A DNA stretch of 64,000 nucleotides from Phytomonospora sp040655735 (GCF_040655735.1 NZ_JBFAKK010000013.1:62001-126000), one strand, 5' to 3'. Shown: positions 15,882 through 24,798, counted from the first letter of the stretch. Translations and numbers: made by a program. The notes: generated by a model not told the origin, from the sequence alone.

Positions 15882-17810
15882 TCAAGCCGGCCGATCCAGC
15901 GTCACCGACACGCGGAAGGGCTTACCCTTCGGGTCGTAGGCGCCGCCGTACTCGAAGCCCTCGGTGGGCAGCTCCACCTTGGTCCCGTCGGCGAAGACGC
16001 CCTCGCCGATGCGGTAGTTGTGCACCAGGCCGCCGCCGAAGTCGGCGACCGCGAGCACCGGAACGGTCGTGGCCTGCACGCCGACCTCACCGGGCTGGAG
16101 CAGCGAGCCCAGCTCCTCGGCGCAGACCGGGTCGGCCAGGCGGCTGTCGGTCAGTGTGCGGTCGATCGTCCCGCTGGTGCCCTCCGGCTGGATCCACTGG
16201 ACGGCGCGGTCGCCGCGCGAGGTGACGATCAGCTGCGCCCCGTCCTTGCTGTGGGTGACGCAGGTCGGGTTCGCCCCGACCGGGATCTGCCCGACCTCGG
16301 CGACCTGCGCGGCGTTCTCGATGGCCAGCACGCGCAGCTGCCCGTCGCGGGTCGCGACGTAGCCGACCTTGCCGTCCCAGGCGAGGCTCGCCGCGTTGGG
16401 AGCCGAGGGCAGCGCCACGATGTTCCCGACGACCGGCGTCATGGCCTTCTTGCCACTGAAGGTGAAGGGCCACTCCTTCTTACCGTCGCCGGTGACCGGC
16501 GGGCCGGTCACCGTCTCGCCGAAGTAGGCCTCGTTGGTGGCCGTGAACAGCGGTGTCAGGTCGACGGTGACGGCTTTGCGCTCGGCGGCCGAGACGATGA
16601 TCGCGCGCCCGTTGTGCGCGACGTTCTGCTCGGCGGCGGCACGGCCCTCGACGCTGGTCAGCCACTCCTGGCGGCGGTCGAGCTCGGTGTTGCCGTGGAA
16701 GTCGGTGGTCACGCCGATCGCGGTGGGCGCGACCATCTCGTCGAGCGGCACGACGCCCAGCAGCTTCATGTCGACGGTGTAACCGGAGTTCGGCAGCGCG
16801 GGGAAGGGGCGCGCGAAGTCGGCACGGGTGTTCTGCGGCTTGCCGGTCAACGCCACGACGGCCAGGCCGCCCTGGATCTTCTTGGTGTCCCAGACGGTGA
16901 TCAGCGCGAACTCGTTGCCGGGCGTGACCGCCACGGCCGTCGGGACCAGGTTCTTGGGCAGCTTGAGGCACTGACCGCCCTGGGTGCCGCTGGTTCCGGC
17001 GGTGGCGATCAGGCCCTTGTCGAAGACCATGACCGCGTGCGCCGAACCGTCGAGGCCGTCGGCGCGGGCCATGTCGACCATGTCGCCGACCGGGACGTCG
17101 GCCGCGCTCGCGCAGTCGCCGGCGCCGCCGTTGGCCAGCTCGACCTCGGGGTGCCCGTCGTTGGACAGGCGGCCGCCCGGCCGGGGCGCGTAGCCGATCG
17201 TCGTGCCCGTCGTCTCCACCGAGGTGATGTGGTCGACGCCGGGGAGCTGCTCCTCGGTCGGGATGTAGCCGACCTGGCCCTGTATGTCGCGCAGCGAGCT
17301 CAGGTCACCCGGCGGGGTGCCGAACTGGTAGTTGCGGTCGACGTTGCCGAGCTGAAGGTCGAGCGTCCTGGTGTCGACCGCAGGCTTCTGCGTCAGCGAG
17401 TCGAAGTCGGTCTTGCCGTGGTACTTGTGCCAGTCGGAGCCCATCCGCCAGTTCATGCCGGTCTCGGTGGCCAGCTTGTCCGCCATGTCCACGTACGCGG
17501 CCGGATCGACGGTTCCGTCGGCGGCCAGCAGCGGGTCGGGGGCCTCCGGCGGAGCCGAGGCGCTGGGGGTGGCGTCGTCACCGGCGCCTCCGCCGGGACC
17601 GGGGGAGTCCGGCGGCAGGAACACGATCCAACCGATCAGCGCGAGCATGATGGCCACACCCGACAGGTAGATCGCCATCCGCACGCCGCGGCCGTGTGTC
17701 TCCGGGGCCAGCGTCTTCGTCGGCGCCGGGGGAGGGGGCGGCGGCGCGGCGGCCTGCTGTTCGGGCTCTGCGGGGCCGGATTCAGGATTGGGAACCATTG
17801 GGGGCCTCAT
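15882..17810 (-). CDS. Membrane-anchored beta-propeller (YncE-like) protein
   Basis: About 642 residues from ATG 17808-17810. Starts at 17798 or at the GTG 17852 are possible; none has a strong ribosome site. The order is a cytoplasmic Pro/Glu-rich tail, one helix (about 45-66, RMAIYLSGVAIMLALIGWIV), a Gly/Ser/Pro linker, then a long extracytoplasmic region with repeated strand motifs such as VGYVATRDGQLRVLAIENAA and DGAQLIVTSRGDRAVQWIQP, typical of six- or seven-bladed propellers. No enzymatic motif. It could be a cell-surface scaffold. It is a single-gene unit with its own terminator. Confidence 0.72.
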   Translation of the reverse strand: MRPPMVPNPESGPAEPEQQAAAPPPPPPAPTKTLAPETHGRGVRMAIYLSGVAIMLALIGWIVFLPPDSPGPGGGAGDDATPSASAPPEAPDPLLAADGTVDPAAYVDMADKLATETGMNWRMGSDWHKYHGKTDFDSLTQKPAVDTRTLDLQLGNVDRNYQFGTPPGDLSSLRDIQGQVGYIPTEEQLPGVDHITSVETTGTTIGYAPRPGGRLSNDGHPEVELANGGAGDCASAADVPVGDMVDMARADGLDGSAHAVMVFDKGLIATAGTSGTQGGQCLKLPKNLVPTAVAVTPGNEFALITVWDTKKIQGGLAVVALTGKPQNTRADFARPFPALPNSGYTVDMKLLGVVPLDEMVAPTAIGVTTDFHGNTELDRRQEWLTSVEGRAAAEQNVAHNGRAIIVSAAERKAVTVDLTPLFTATNEAYFGETVTGPPVTGDGKKEWPFTFSGKKAMTPVVGNIVALPSAPNAASLAWDGKVGYVATRDGQLRVLAIENAAQVAEVGQIPVGANPTCVTHSKDGAQLIVTSRGDRAVQWIQPEGTSGTIDRTLTDSRLADPVCAEELGSLLQPGEVGVQATTVPVLAVADFGGGLVHNYRIGEGVFADGTKVELPTEGFEYGGAYDPKGKPFRVSVTLDRPA

Positions 17811-18060
17811 CGGTGATTCTCTGTTTCCCTCATGGACTGAGCTGGGCGGCACTCTCGATCACTTCGCAGGCGTAGGAGGTTCGCACCCGCTGGGCACACT
17901 ACTCGAACGAGACCTTTGCCCGAAGCCGGGCGAACCGCTTTCCCGATGGGTCACAGGCGCGCTCGCGGGCGAGCGGAGACGGTCGCTGTGGGGACATGGC
18001 CTCGGACTCTAGCGCATTACTCGGCGTGCTCTGCCGGTGAAGCCGCGCCTACCTGCCGCT

Positions 18061-18080
18061 CGTCACGTGACGGGTAAGGT
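18061..18080 (+). promoter_or_regulatory. dnaG promoter with CACGTG palindrome
   Basis: TAAGGT at 18075-18080 is a -10 hexamer 6 nt before the GTG start, with no Shine-Dalgarno, so the dnaG message is probably leaderless. A perfect 12-bp palindrome, CGTCACGTGACG (18061-18072), ends 2 nt before the -10 box, inside the promoter spacer, where a bound dimer would affect initiation. Confidence 0.55.
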
Positions 18081-18086
18081 TGCCGC

Positions 18087-19934
18087 GTGGCTGGCCGGAT
18101 CCGCGATGAGGACATCGCCGCAGTGCGTGAGCGCACCGCGATCGACGACATCATTGCCGAGCACGTCACCCTGAAGCCGGCCGGCAGCGGCAATCTCAAG
18201 GGACTGTGTCCCTTTCATGACGAGAAGTCGCCGAGCTTCCACGTCACCCCCTCGCGCGGCTTCTACTTCTGCCACGGTTGCGGGGTCGGCGGCGACGCCA
18301 TCAGCTTCCTCATGCGCCTGGAGCACCTGAGCTTCGCGGAGTCGGTGGAGCGCCTGGCGTCCAAGGTCGGCTACCAGCTGCGCTACGAGGACGCCGGCGG
18401 CACGACGATCATGCGCCCCAAGCAGGGCGTCAAGCAGCGCCTGCTGGCCGCGCACAACGAGGCCGCCGCCTACTACAGCGAGCAGCTCACGCGGCCCGAG
18501 GCGATGATCGCCCGCGACTTCCTCTCCCAGCGCGGTTTCGACCGCACCGCCGCCGAGACCTACGGCTGCGGTTTCGCGCCCGACGCCTGGGACCCGCTGA
18601 CCAAGCATCTTCAGCAGAAGGGCTTCACGTCGAACGAGCTCGTCGACGCGGGCCTGGCCAAGCCGGCGCGTTCGGGGCGGCTCATCGACCGCTTCCGCCG
18701 CCGGCTGCTGTGGCCGATCACCGACCTGGCCGGCGACGTCATCGGGTTCGGCGCGCGCAAGCTCTTCGAGGACGACGACGGCCCCAAGTACCTCAACACC
18801 CCCGAGACGCCGCTGTACAAGAAGAGCCAGGTGCTCTACGGGATCAACCACGCCAAAAGGGAGATCGCCAAGCAGAGCCGCGCGGTCATCGTCGAGGGCT
18901 ACACCGACGTCATGGCCTGCCACCTCGCCGGTGTCCCGACCGCCGTGGCCACCTGCGGCACCGCTTTCGGCGGCGAGCACATCAACGTCCTGCGCCGGAT
19001 GCTGATGGACAGCGACGAGCTGGGCGGCGAGATCGTCTTCACCTTCGACGGCGACGCAGCCGGGCAGAAGGCGGCGCTGCGCGCCTTCGAGGACGAGCAG
19101 AAGTTCGTCGCGCAGACCTTCATCGCGGTGGCCGCCGACGGCATGGACCCCTGCGACCTGCGCATGACCAAGGGCGACGAGGCGGTCCGGGACCTCGTCG
19201 CGGCCCGCGAGCCGCTCATCGCCTTCGCGCTGCGCAGCGTGCTGGCGCGCCACGACCTCGACACCGTCGAGGGCCAGGTGGCCGGGCTGCGCGCCACCGC
19301 GCCGATGATCGCCAAGATCAAGGACCGCTCGCTGATCCCGGGTTACGTCAACCACCTCGCGGGCCGGCTCGGCATGGACGTCGAGCGCGTCCGGCGGGCC
19401 GTCGCCTCCGTGCGCGGTGAGCGGGTCGAGGCGCCGCGCAAACCGCAGGCCGCATCCGCCGACAACCCGCGCTGGCTCGTCGAGCGCGAGGCGCTGAAGC
19501 TGGCGATCCAGTACCCGGCGCTCGCCGGGCCGTACTTCGACGCCGTCGACGAGTCGCCCTATGGCCACCCGCTGCACGCCGAGGTCCGCAAGGCCGTCGC
19601 CGCCGCCGGTGGCGCATCGGTCGCTTCGGGCGGGCCGGTGTGGATCTCGGCGATCACCGACGCCTGTGCCGACCTGGGCGCGCAGGCGCTCGTCGGCGAG
19701 CTGGCCGTCGAGCCGCTGCGCACGGTGACCGAGGCGGAGCCGGGGTATGTGACCCTGACCCTCGCGCGGGTGCAGTTGCCCCTGGTCACCGAGCAGGTCA
19801 ACGCGATCAAGTCGCGGCTCCAGCGGGTGAACCCGGTGGAGGAGAAGGACCTGTACATGCGCCTGTTCGGTGAGCTGATCTCCCTCGAACAGCACGCGCG
19901 GAGCCTGCGCGACCAGGCCAGCCGCGCGGTTTAG
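18087..19934 (+). CDS. dnaG: DNA primase
   Basis: 615 residues. The zinc-binding domain uses Cys41, His44, Cys62 and Cys65 (LCPFHDEKSPSFHV, FYFCHGCG). The RNA polymerase core carries the Toprim glutamate in VIVEGYTDVMA and the acidic FTFDGDAAG, which bind the catalytic metals. The C-terminal domain that contacts DnaB helicase follows after about residue 440. Primase lays down RNA primers at the replication fork. GTG at 18087 fits the conserved N-terminus (RIRDEDIAAVRERT). The usual actinobacterial neighbour dgt is not seen upstream; a propeller gene is there instead. Confidence 0.97.
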   Translation: MAGRIRDEDIAAVRERTAIDDIIAEHVTLKPAGSGNLKGLCPFHDEKSPSFHVTPSRGFYFCHGCGVGGDAISFLMRLEHLSFAESVERLASKVGYQLRYEDAGGTTIMRPKQGVKQRLLAAHNEAAAYYSEQLTRPEAMIARDFLSQRGFDRTAAETYGCGFAPDAWDPLTKHLQQKGFTSNELVDAGLAKPARSGRLIDRFRRRLLWPITDLAGDVIGFGARKLFEDDDGPKYLNTPETPLYKKSQVLYGINHAKREIAKQSRAVIVEGYTDVMACHLAGVPTAVATCGTAFGGEHINVLRRMLMDSDELGGEIVFTFDGDAAGQKAALRAFEDEQKFVAQTFIAVAADGMDPCDLRMTKGDEAVRDLVAAREPLIAFALRSVLARHDLDTVEGQVAGLRATAPMIAKIKDRSLIPGYVNHLAGRLGMDVERVRRAVASVRGERVEAPRKPQAASADNPRWLVEREALKLAIQYPALAGPYFDAVDESPYGHPLHAEVRKAVAAAGGASVASGGPVWISAITDACADLGAQALVGELAVEPLRTVTEAEPGYVTLTLARVQLPLVTEQVNAIKSRLQRVNPVEEKDLYMRLFGELISLEQHARSLRDQASRAV

Positions 19935-19973
19935 GGCGTGTCCTAGGCCGTCCCATCTGCCGGACCGTTCTCC

Positions 19974-19987
19974 GGAGAGCGCTCTCC
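19974..19987. promoter_or_regulatory. LacI-type operator, distal copy
   Basis: GGAGAGCGCTCTCC, a perfect 14-bp palindrome of the form bound by actinobacterial LacI-family sugar repressors (CebR-like boxes). Its centre is 146 bp from that of the promoter-proximal copy at 20119-20134, about 14 helical turns, compatible with looping. Confidence 0.65.
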
Positions 19988-20085
19988 CTCTCCGTTTCGT
20001 GCGGAAAGCCTGCTCAGTGCCCCGAGTGGACGCCTCCGGCCTCCCCGGCCGGTTTCCGTCACCTGTCCGAAACGCCCGGGAAACC

Positions 20086-20134
20086 TTGACAGTCCCCGAT
20101 TCACCTCGTTAACGTCCCGGGAGAGCGCTCTCCC
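20086..20134 (+). promoter_or_regulatory. Promoter with LacI-type operator for the beta-helix gene
   Basis: TTGACA (20086-20091), an 18-nt spacer and TAACGT (20110-20115). The 16-bp perfect palindrome GGGAGAGCGCTCTCCC (20119-20134) follows the -10 at once and covers the start point. This is the classic layout for repression by a sugar-responsive LacI protein. No lacI gene is in the window, so the regulator acts from elsewhere. Confidence 0.75.
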
Positions 20135-20169
20135 ACTGCATGTGACATACCGGCCCCAAGGAGCCCTCC

Positions 20170-22317
20170 ATGCGCAGACGCCATGTCCTCGGCATCGCCG
20201 CGGCCACCGCCACCTCACCGTTACTCGCCGGGCTGACCGCGGCACCGGCCGCCGCGGCCGACCCGGTCCTCGGCCCGAACGTCTTCGTCTTCGATCCCTC
20301 CATGTCGGCGGCGAGCATCCAAAGCCGCCTCGACACCGTCTTCGCCGAACAGGAGAGCAACCAGTTCGGACCCCAGCGCTACGCGCTGCTGTTCAAGCCC
20401 GGCAGTTACAACGTCAACGCCAACATCGGCTTCCACACCTCCATCGCCGGTCTCGGCCGCAACCCCGGTGACGTCGTCATCAACGGCGGCGTGACCGTCG
20501 ACGCCGGCTGGTTCGGCGGCAACGCCACCCAGAACTTCTGGCGCTCCATCGAGAACCTGGCGATCCAGCCGACCGGCGGCACCAACCGCTGGGCGGTCTC
20601 CCAGGCCGCGCCGATGCGGCGGGTGCACGTCCGCGGCAATCTCAACCTCGCGCCGACCGGCTACGGCTGGGCCAGCGGCGGCTACATCGCCGACAGCGCC
20701 ATCGACAACGTCGTGCAGCCCTACTCCCAGCAGCAGTGGCTCACCCGGGACAGCCGCATCGGCGGCTGGCTCAACGGCGTGTGGAACATGGTGTTCTCCG
20801 GCGTGGTCGGCGCGCCCGCGCCGAGTTTCCCCAGCCCGCCGTACACGGTCCTGCCGACCAGTCCGGTCACCCGCGAGAAGCCGTACCTCTACATCGACTC
20901 CTCCGGGCAGTACCAGGTGTTCCTTCCCGCGCTGCGGCGCGACTCGCAGGGCACGACCTGGTCGGGCGGCTCGACGCCGGGCACCTCGCTGCCGCTGTCG
21001 GGCTTCCACGTCGCCAAGCCCGGCGACAGCGCCGCGACCCTCAACGCCGCACTGGCCGCCGGTCGCAACCTGCTGTTCTCGCCGGGGATCTACCACCTCG
21101 ACCAGACACTGAACGTGACCCGCGCCGGGACGGTCGTGCTCGGGATCGGCTACCCCAGCCTGATCCCGGACAACGGCGTGATCGGCATGAAGGTGTCCGA
21201 TGTGGACGGCGTGCGGCTCGCCGGGATCCTCTTCGACGCCGGCACCGTCAACTCGCCGGTGCTGCTGGAGGTCGGCCCGACCGGTTCGGGGGCGAGCCAC
21301 TCGGCGAACCCGACGACCGTCCAGGACGTCTACTTCCGCATCGGCGGGCCCGGACCGGGTTCGGCGACCACCAGCCTCGTCGTCAACAGCCGCGACGTCA
21401 TCATCGACCACATCTGGGCCTGGCGCGGCGATCACGGCGCCGGCATCGGCTGGACGCTCAACCCCGCCGACACCGGCGTCATCGTCAACGGCGCCGACGT
21501 CATCGCCTACGGCCTGTTCGTCGAGCACTACCAGAAGTACCAGGTGATCTGGAACGGCCAGGGCGGCCGGACGGTGTTCTTCCAGAACGAGATGCCCTAC
21601 GACCCGCCGACACAGGCCGCCTGGCGCACCGGCGCCAACGGGTACGCCGCCTACAAGGTCGCCAACGGGGTCACCACCCACCGCGCCTGGGGAGTCGGCA
21701 GCTACTGCTACTTCAACGTCAACCCGAGCATCGTCGCCGACCGCGGCTTCGAGGTCCCCGACGTCCCCGGGGTCGCCTTCACCAACCTGCTCACGGTCTC
21801 GCTGGGCGGCAACGGCGTCATCAACCGCGTCATCAACAACGCCGGCGGCGTCGCGCAGGGCACCGAGACCATCCCGGCCTACCTCGCCTCCTACACCGGC
21901 GGCGGGAGCGGACCCGGCCCGCAGAAGCTCGACCGCTCGGGCTGGACCGCGACGGCCTCGGCCACCGGCGGCGCCGACGTCCCCGCGCGGATGCTCGACG
22001 GCGATCTCGGCAGCCGGTGGAGCACCGGCACGCCGATGGTCAACGGCCAGTGGATCGTCGTCGACATGAAGGCCGCGCACAACGTCCGGCAGATCACCAT
22101 GGACTCCGGCGGCAGCGGCGGCGACTACGCCCGGGGATACCAGGTCTACCTGTCCACCGACGGCGCGAACTGGGGCAGCCCGGTCGCGACCGGCTCCGGC
22201 ACGGCCGCGCTCGTCACCGCGGCGTTCACGGCCCGCTCGGCCCGCTACATCCGGGTCGTGCAGACCGGCGCGTCGAGCAGCTGGTGGTCGATCACCGACT
22301 TCAATGGTTACGTCTAG
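20170..22317 (+). CDS. Secreted beta-helix protein with C-terminal F5/8 (CBM32-like) domain
   Basis: 715 residues. A Tat-like signal occupies about 1-30 (MRRRHVLGIAAATATS, then A-rich cleavage region). Residues from about 35 to 570 have the repetitive Gly/Asn/Val-rich pattern of right-handed parallel beta-helices with two modules, as in GH55 and related polysaccharide-active proteins (ALLFKPGSYNVNANIGFHTS; LLFSPGIYHLDQTLNVTRAG). Residues from about 580 form a discoidin/F5-8 carbohydrate-binding fold (MLDGDLGSRWSTGTPM, QWIVVDMKAAHNVRQITMD). Proteins of this build in streptomycetes are often mislabelled adenylyl cyclase. A role in extracellular glucan breakdown is inferred from the fold and LacI-type operators; no catalytic residues could be assigned. 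Confidence 0.75.
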   Translation: MRRRHVLGIAAATATSPLLAGLTAAPAAAADPVLGPNVFVFDPSMSAASIQSRLDTVFAEQESNQFGPQRYALLFKPGSYNVNANIGFHTSIAGLGRNPGDVVINGGVTVDAGWFGGNATQNFWRSIENLAIQPTGGTNRWAVSQAAPMRRVHVRGNLNLAPTGYGWASGGYIADSAIDNVVQPYSQQQWLTRDSRIGGWLNGVWNMVFSGVVGAPAPSFPSPPYTVLPTSPVTREKPYLYIDSSGQYQVFLPALRRDSQGTTWSGGSTPGTSLPLSGFHVAKPGDSAATLNAALAAGRNLLFSPGIYHLDQTLNVTRAGTVVLGIGYPSLIPDNGVIGMKVSDVDGVRLAGILFDAGTVNSPVLLEVGPTGSGASHSANPTTVQDVYFRIGGPGPGSATTSLVVNSRDVIIDHIWAWRGDHGAGIGWTLNPADTGVIVNGADVIAYGLFVEHYQKYQVIWNGQGGRTVFFQNEMPYDPPTQAAWRTGANGYAAYKVANGVTTHRAWGVGSYCYFNVNPSIVADRGFEVPDVPGVAFTNLLTVSLGGNGVINRVINNAGGVAQGTETIPAYLASYTGGGSGPGPQKLDRSGWTATASATGGADVPARMLDGDLGSRWSTGTPMVNGQWIVVDMKAAHNVRQITMDSGGSGGDYARGYQVYLSTDGANWGSPVATGSGTAALVTAAFTARSARYIRVVQTGASSSWWSITDFNGYV

Positions 22318-22323
22318 GACCTT

Positions 22324-22376
22324 CCTCACCCGGCCGCGCGTCCCGTAGGGGCGCGCGGCCCCAGGGGCAGGTGAGG
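22324..22376. terminator. Bidirectional hairpin terminator
   Basis: Inner stem GGCCGCGCG (22332-22340)/CGCGCGGCC (22352-22360) with an 11-nt loop, and outer arms CCTCACC (22324-22330)/GGTGAGG (22370-22376). It separates the convergent beta-helix and toxin genes. Confidence 0.65.
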
Positions 22377-22664
22377 TCAGGTTCGGTAGGCGTCGCCGCG
22401 GTGCCTGGCGCTCGTCACGATGATGACTTCGTCCTTCTCATCGATTCGGTAGAGAACCCGGTACTCCCCACGTCGGGCAGCCCAGATGCCGTCCATCGGC
22501 GGATCCAGCGGCTTGCCCACCCGGTGTGGGTTGTCGCGAAGCGGGCCGTTGATGAACTCTGCGACAGCGAAGGCGACTGTCGGCGGGAGCCCGACAGGTG
22601 GAGGCTCGGATAGCGCACGTCGGACGGGGGGCGTGAAGCGAACGGTGTAGCGGACCGAGGTCAC
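22377..22664 (-). CDS. RelE/ParE-superfamily toxin
   Basis: 95 residues from GTG (22662-22664), whose G is shared with the antitoxin TAG. Compact RelE fold: a strand pair at the start (RYTVRFTPPVRRAL), a helix, then KPLDPPMDGIWAARRGEYRVLYRI and VIIVTSARHRGDAYR, the C-terminal strands that in RelE toxins carry the basic and terminal aromatic/His residues for ribosome-dependent mRNA cleavage. The His/Arg/Tyr set here (ARHRGDAYR) is consistent with an active RNase. It belongs to a two-gene operon with its antitoxin upstream, the normal order. Confidence 0.88.
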   Translation of the reverse strand: MTSVRYTVRFTPPVRRALSEPPPVGLPPTVAFAVAEFINGPLRDNPHRVGKPLDPPMDGIWAARRGEYRVLYRIDEKDEVIIVTSARHRGDAYRT

Positions 22665-22951
22665 TAGCCGTCCTCGTCTTTCACGCGGGCCGCCATGATC
22701 TCGGCGAGATCGGCGGCGTCATATAGTTCGCCTCGTTCGATCGCCTGCTGCGATTCTGCGAGGTCCTGCATCGTCTGAGGGTCGGAGAGCACCGCGATGG
22801 TCTCCTCCAGCCGTTCCAGGTCCTCGGGTGAGATCAGCACGGCCGCCGGGCGGCCGTTCTTGGTCACGGTGACGCGCTCGTGGGTCAGCTCCACGGAGTT
22901 GACCAGCTCGGACAGGCGGTTCCGCACTTCGGCCAAGGGCAAAGTCTCCAT
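22664..22951 (-). CDS. Phd/YefM-family antitoxin
   Basis: 95 residues from ATG 22949-22951 (METLPLAEVRNRLSELVNSV, the standard Phd/YefM start). Two further in-frame ATGs at 22957 and 22969 would add short tails. The N-terminal half dimerises and binds DNA (HERVTVTKNGRPAAVLISPEDLE); the acidic C-terminus from about residue 55 should wrap and neutralise the toxin. An inverted repeat just upstream is the likely autoregulatory operator. Confidence 0.88.
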   Translation of the reverse strand: METLPLAEVRNRLSELVNSVELTHERVTVTKNGRPAAVLISPEDLERLEETIAVLSDPQTMQDLAESQQAIERGELYDAADLAEIMAARVKDEDG

Positions 22952-22965
22952 GTACATAATTCTAG

Positions 22966-22992
22966 CCATGACTACAGTATGTCTGGTCATGG
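22966..22992. promoter_or_regulatory. Inverted repeat upstream of the toxin-antitoxin operon
   Basis: CCATGAC, 13-nt spacer, GTCATGG. Perfect 7-bp arms 15 bp before the antitoxin start; the spacing fits the two-site operators that YefM/Phd antitoxins use for autorepression. Confidence 0.5.
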
Positions 22993-23094
22993 TCACGCAT
23001 TAGCAATATGCATCTGCAAGGTGACCCAGCGCGGTCAGGTGACGACTTCGCAATCCCCTTGGCTTCCGTCACACCCGCGCTGTACCGTCGCCGC

Positions 23095-24018
23095 GTGCAA
23101 GACATGATCTCCGCCCGCGGCCTCATCAAGCGCTATGGCGACCACACCGCCGTCGACGGCATCGACATCACCGTTCCCAAGGGCCAGGCCTTCGGCTTCC
23201 TCGGGCCCAACGGCGCGGGCAAGTCGACGACCATGCGCATGATCGGCTGCGTCTCCCCGCCCACTGAGGGCGAACTGCGCATCCTCGGCATGGACGCCGC
23301 CACGCAGGGCGCCAAGATCCGCGCCCGTCTGGGCGTGGTCCCCCAGGACGACACGCTCGACACCGAGCTGAACCTCCTGGAGAACCTGGTCATCTACGCG
23401 CGCTACTTCGGCATCAAGTACAAGGTGGCCCGCGAGCGCGCCCGCGAGCTCCTGGACTTCGTGCAGCTGTCCGACCGCGCCGAGTCGAAGGTCGAGGACC
23501 TCTCCGGGGGCATGCGGCGGCGGCTGACGATCGCGCGCTCCCTGATCAACGAGCCCGAGCTGGTCATGCTCGACGAGCCGACCACGGGCCTCGACCCGCA
23601 GGCCCGCCACCTGGTGTGGGAGCGGCTGTTCCGCCTCAAGAAGCGCGGCGTCACCCTCGTGCTCACCACGCACTACATGGACGAGGCCGAGCAGCTCTGC
23701 GACCGCCTCGTCGTCATGGACGGCGGCAAGATCGCCGCCGAGGGCACCCCGCGCCAGCTCATCGAGGCGCACGTGACCCGCGAGGTCGTCGAACTGCGCT
23801 TCAACACCGAGAACCACGAGGTCTTCGCCGAGAAGCTCGACGGCGTCGCCGACCGCGTCGAGATCCTCCCCGACCGGATCCTGCTGTACACCCCCGACGC
23901 CGAGTCGGCCGTCGCCGAGGTGCACGGCCGCGGCCTCCAGCCGGCGAGCGTCCTGGAACGCCGCGCCACCCTGGAGGACGTCTTCCTGCGCCTGACCGGA
24001 CGGACGCTGGTCGACTGA
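23095..24018 (+). CDS. ABC-2 type exporter, ATP-binding subunit
   Basis: 307 residues with all ABC elements in order: Walker A FGFLGPNGAGKSTTM, Q-loop VVPQDD, signature EDLSGGMRRRLTIARSL, Walker B LVMLDEPTTGLDPQARH, and the H-loop histidine in LTTHYMDEAEQL. The C-terminal 80 residues form the extra domain of the DrrA/NodI group. GTG at 23095 lies 6 nt after TACCGT (23083-23088), with TTGGCT 18 nt further up, so it is probably leaderless; ATG at 23104 is the alternative. First gene of a three-gene operon with two permeases; the substrate is unknown. Confidence 0.92.
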   Translation: MQDMISARGLIKRYGDHTAVDGIDITVPKGQAFGFLGPNGAGKSTTMRMIGCVSPPTEGELRILGMDAATQGAKIRARLGVVPQDDTLDTELNLLENLVIYARYFGIKYKVARERARELLDFVQLSDRAESKVEDLSGGMRRRLTIARSLINEPELVMLDEPTTGLDPQARHLVWERLFRLKKRGVTLVLTTHYMDEAEQLCDRLVVMDGGKIAAEGTPRQLIEAHVTREVVELRFNTENHEVFAEKLDGVADRVEILPDRILLYTPDAESAVAEVHGRGLQPASVLERRATLEDVFLRLTGRTLVD

Positions 24019-24785
24019 TGAGCGCCGGTTCCCTCCACGCCTTCGAGCACTGGCTGCTCAACTACCGGCGGACCTGGTACGGCTCGCTGTTCTCCGGGTT
24101 CCTGCTGCCGGTGCTGTTCATCGTCGGCCTCGGCATGGCCGTCGGCGGCTACGTCGACGGGTCGAGCGCCATCGGCGGTGTCGACTACGTCGCGTTCATC
24201 GCCCCCGGCCTGCTCGCCTCGACCGCCTTCCAGATCGCCACCGGCGAACTGACCTGGCCGGTCTTCGCGGCGACGCGCTGGGGAAGCCAGTACAAGGCCA
24301 TGCAGGCCTCACCGCTGACCAACGACGACATCCTCAACGGCCACCTCATCTACGCGCTGTTTCGCAGCGCGGTCTCGGCGATCGCGTTCTTCGGCGTCAT
24401 GGCGGCCTTCGGGCTGCTCTACTCGCCGCTGGCGCCGCTGGCGGTCCTCGCCGCGCTGCTCACCGCGTCGGCGTCGATCGGCGCGGTCTACGCGATCTCG
24501 ATGACCGCCAAGAACGAGTCGTCGCTGTCGATCGTGCACCGCTTCGGGATCTTGCCGTTGACGCTGTTCTCGGCGGTGTTCTTCCCCCTCGACCAGCTGC
24601 CCGCGGTCGTCCAGCCGCTGGCCTGGGTCTCCCCGGTCTGGCACGGTGTCGAACTCGCCCGCGCCGCGACTCTCGGTGTCGCCCCGCCGTGGCCCTGGCC
24701 GGCGCACCTGGCGGTCCTGCTGGTGTGGACGGTCGCCGGCTGGTACGCCGCCCGGTACACGCTCAACAAGCGGCTCAAGGTCTGA
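24018..24785 (+). CDS. ABC-2 type permease (NodJ-like), first
   Basis: 255 residues with six membrane helices; an amphipathic N-terminus (HAFEHWLLNYRRTWYGSL) leads into GFLLPVLFIVGLGMAVG. The C-terminal part has VFFPLDQLPAVVQPLAWVSP, the re-entrant segment typical of DrrB/NodJ permeases. Its ATG overlaps the ATPase stop (TGATG), so the two are coupled. It probably pairs with the next gene to form a heterodimeric pore. Confidence 0.9.
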   Translation: MSAGSLHAFEHWLLNYRRTWYGSLFSGFLLPVLFIVGLGMAVGGYVDGSSAIGGVDYVAFIAPGLLASTAFQIATGELTWPVFAATRWGSQYKAMQASPLTNDDILNGHLIYALFRSAVSAIAFFGVMAAFGLLYSPLAPLAVLAALLTASASIGAVYAISMTAKNESSLSIVHRFGILPLTLFSAVFFPLDQLPAVVQPLAWVSPVWHGVELARAATLGVAPPWPWPAHLAVLLVWTVAGWYAARYTLNKRLKV

Positions 24786-24798
24786 AAGGAGGAGTCAC

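Noticed and set aside
16020..17816. 598-codon plus-strand open frame
   Set aside because: Shadow of the propeller gene; Gly/Arg/Asp-rich with no ribosome site or domain.
20221..22329. 702-codon minus-strand open frame
   Set aside because: Opposes the beta-helix gene, which has a signal peptide, promoter and operator; the minus translation has no recognisable fold.
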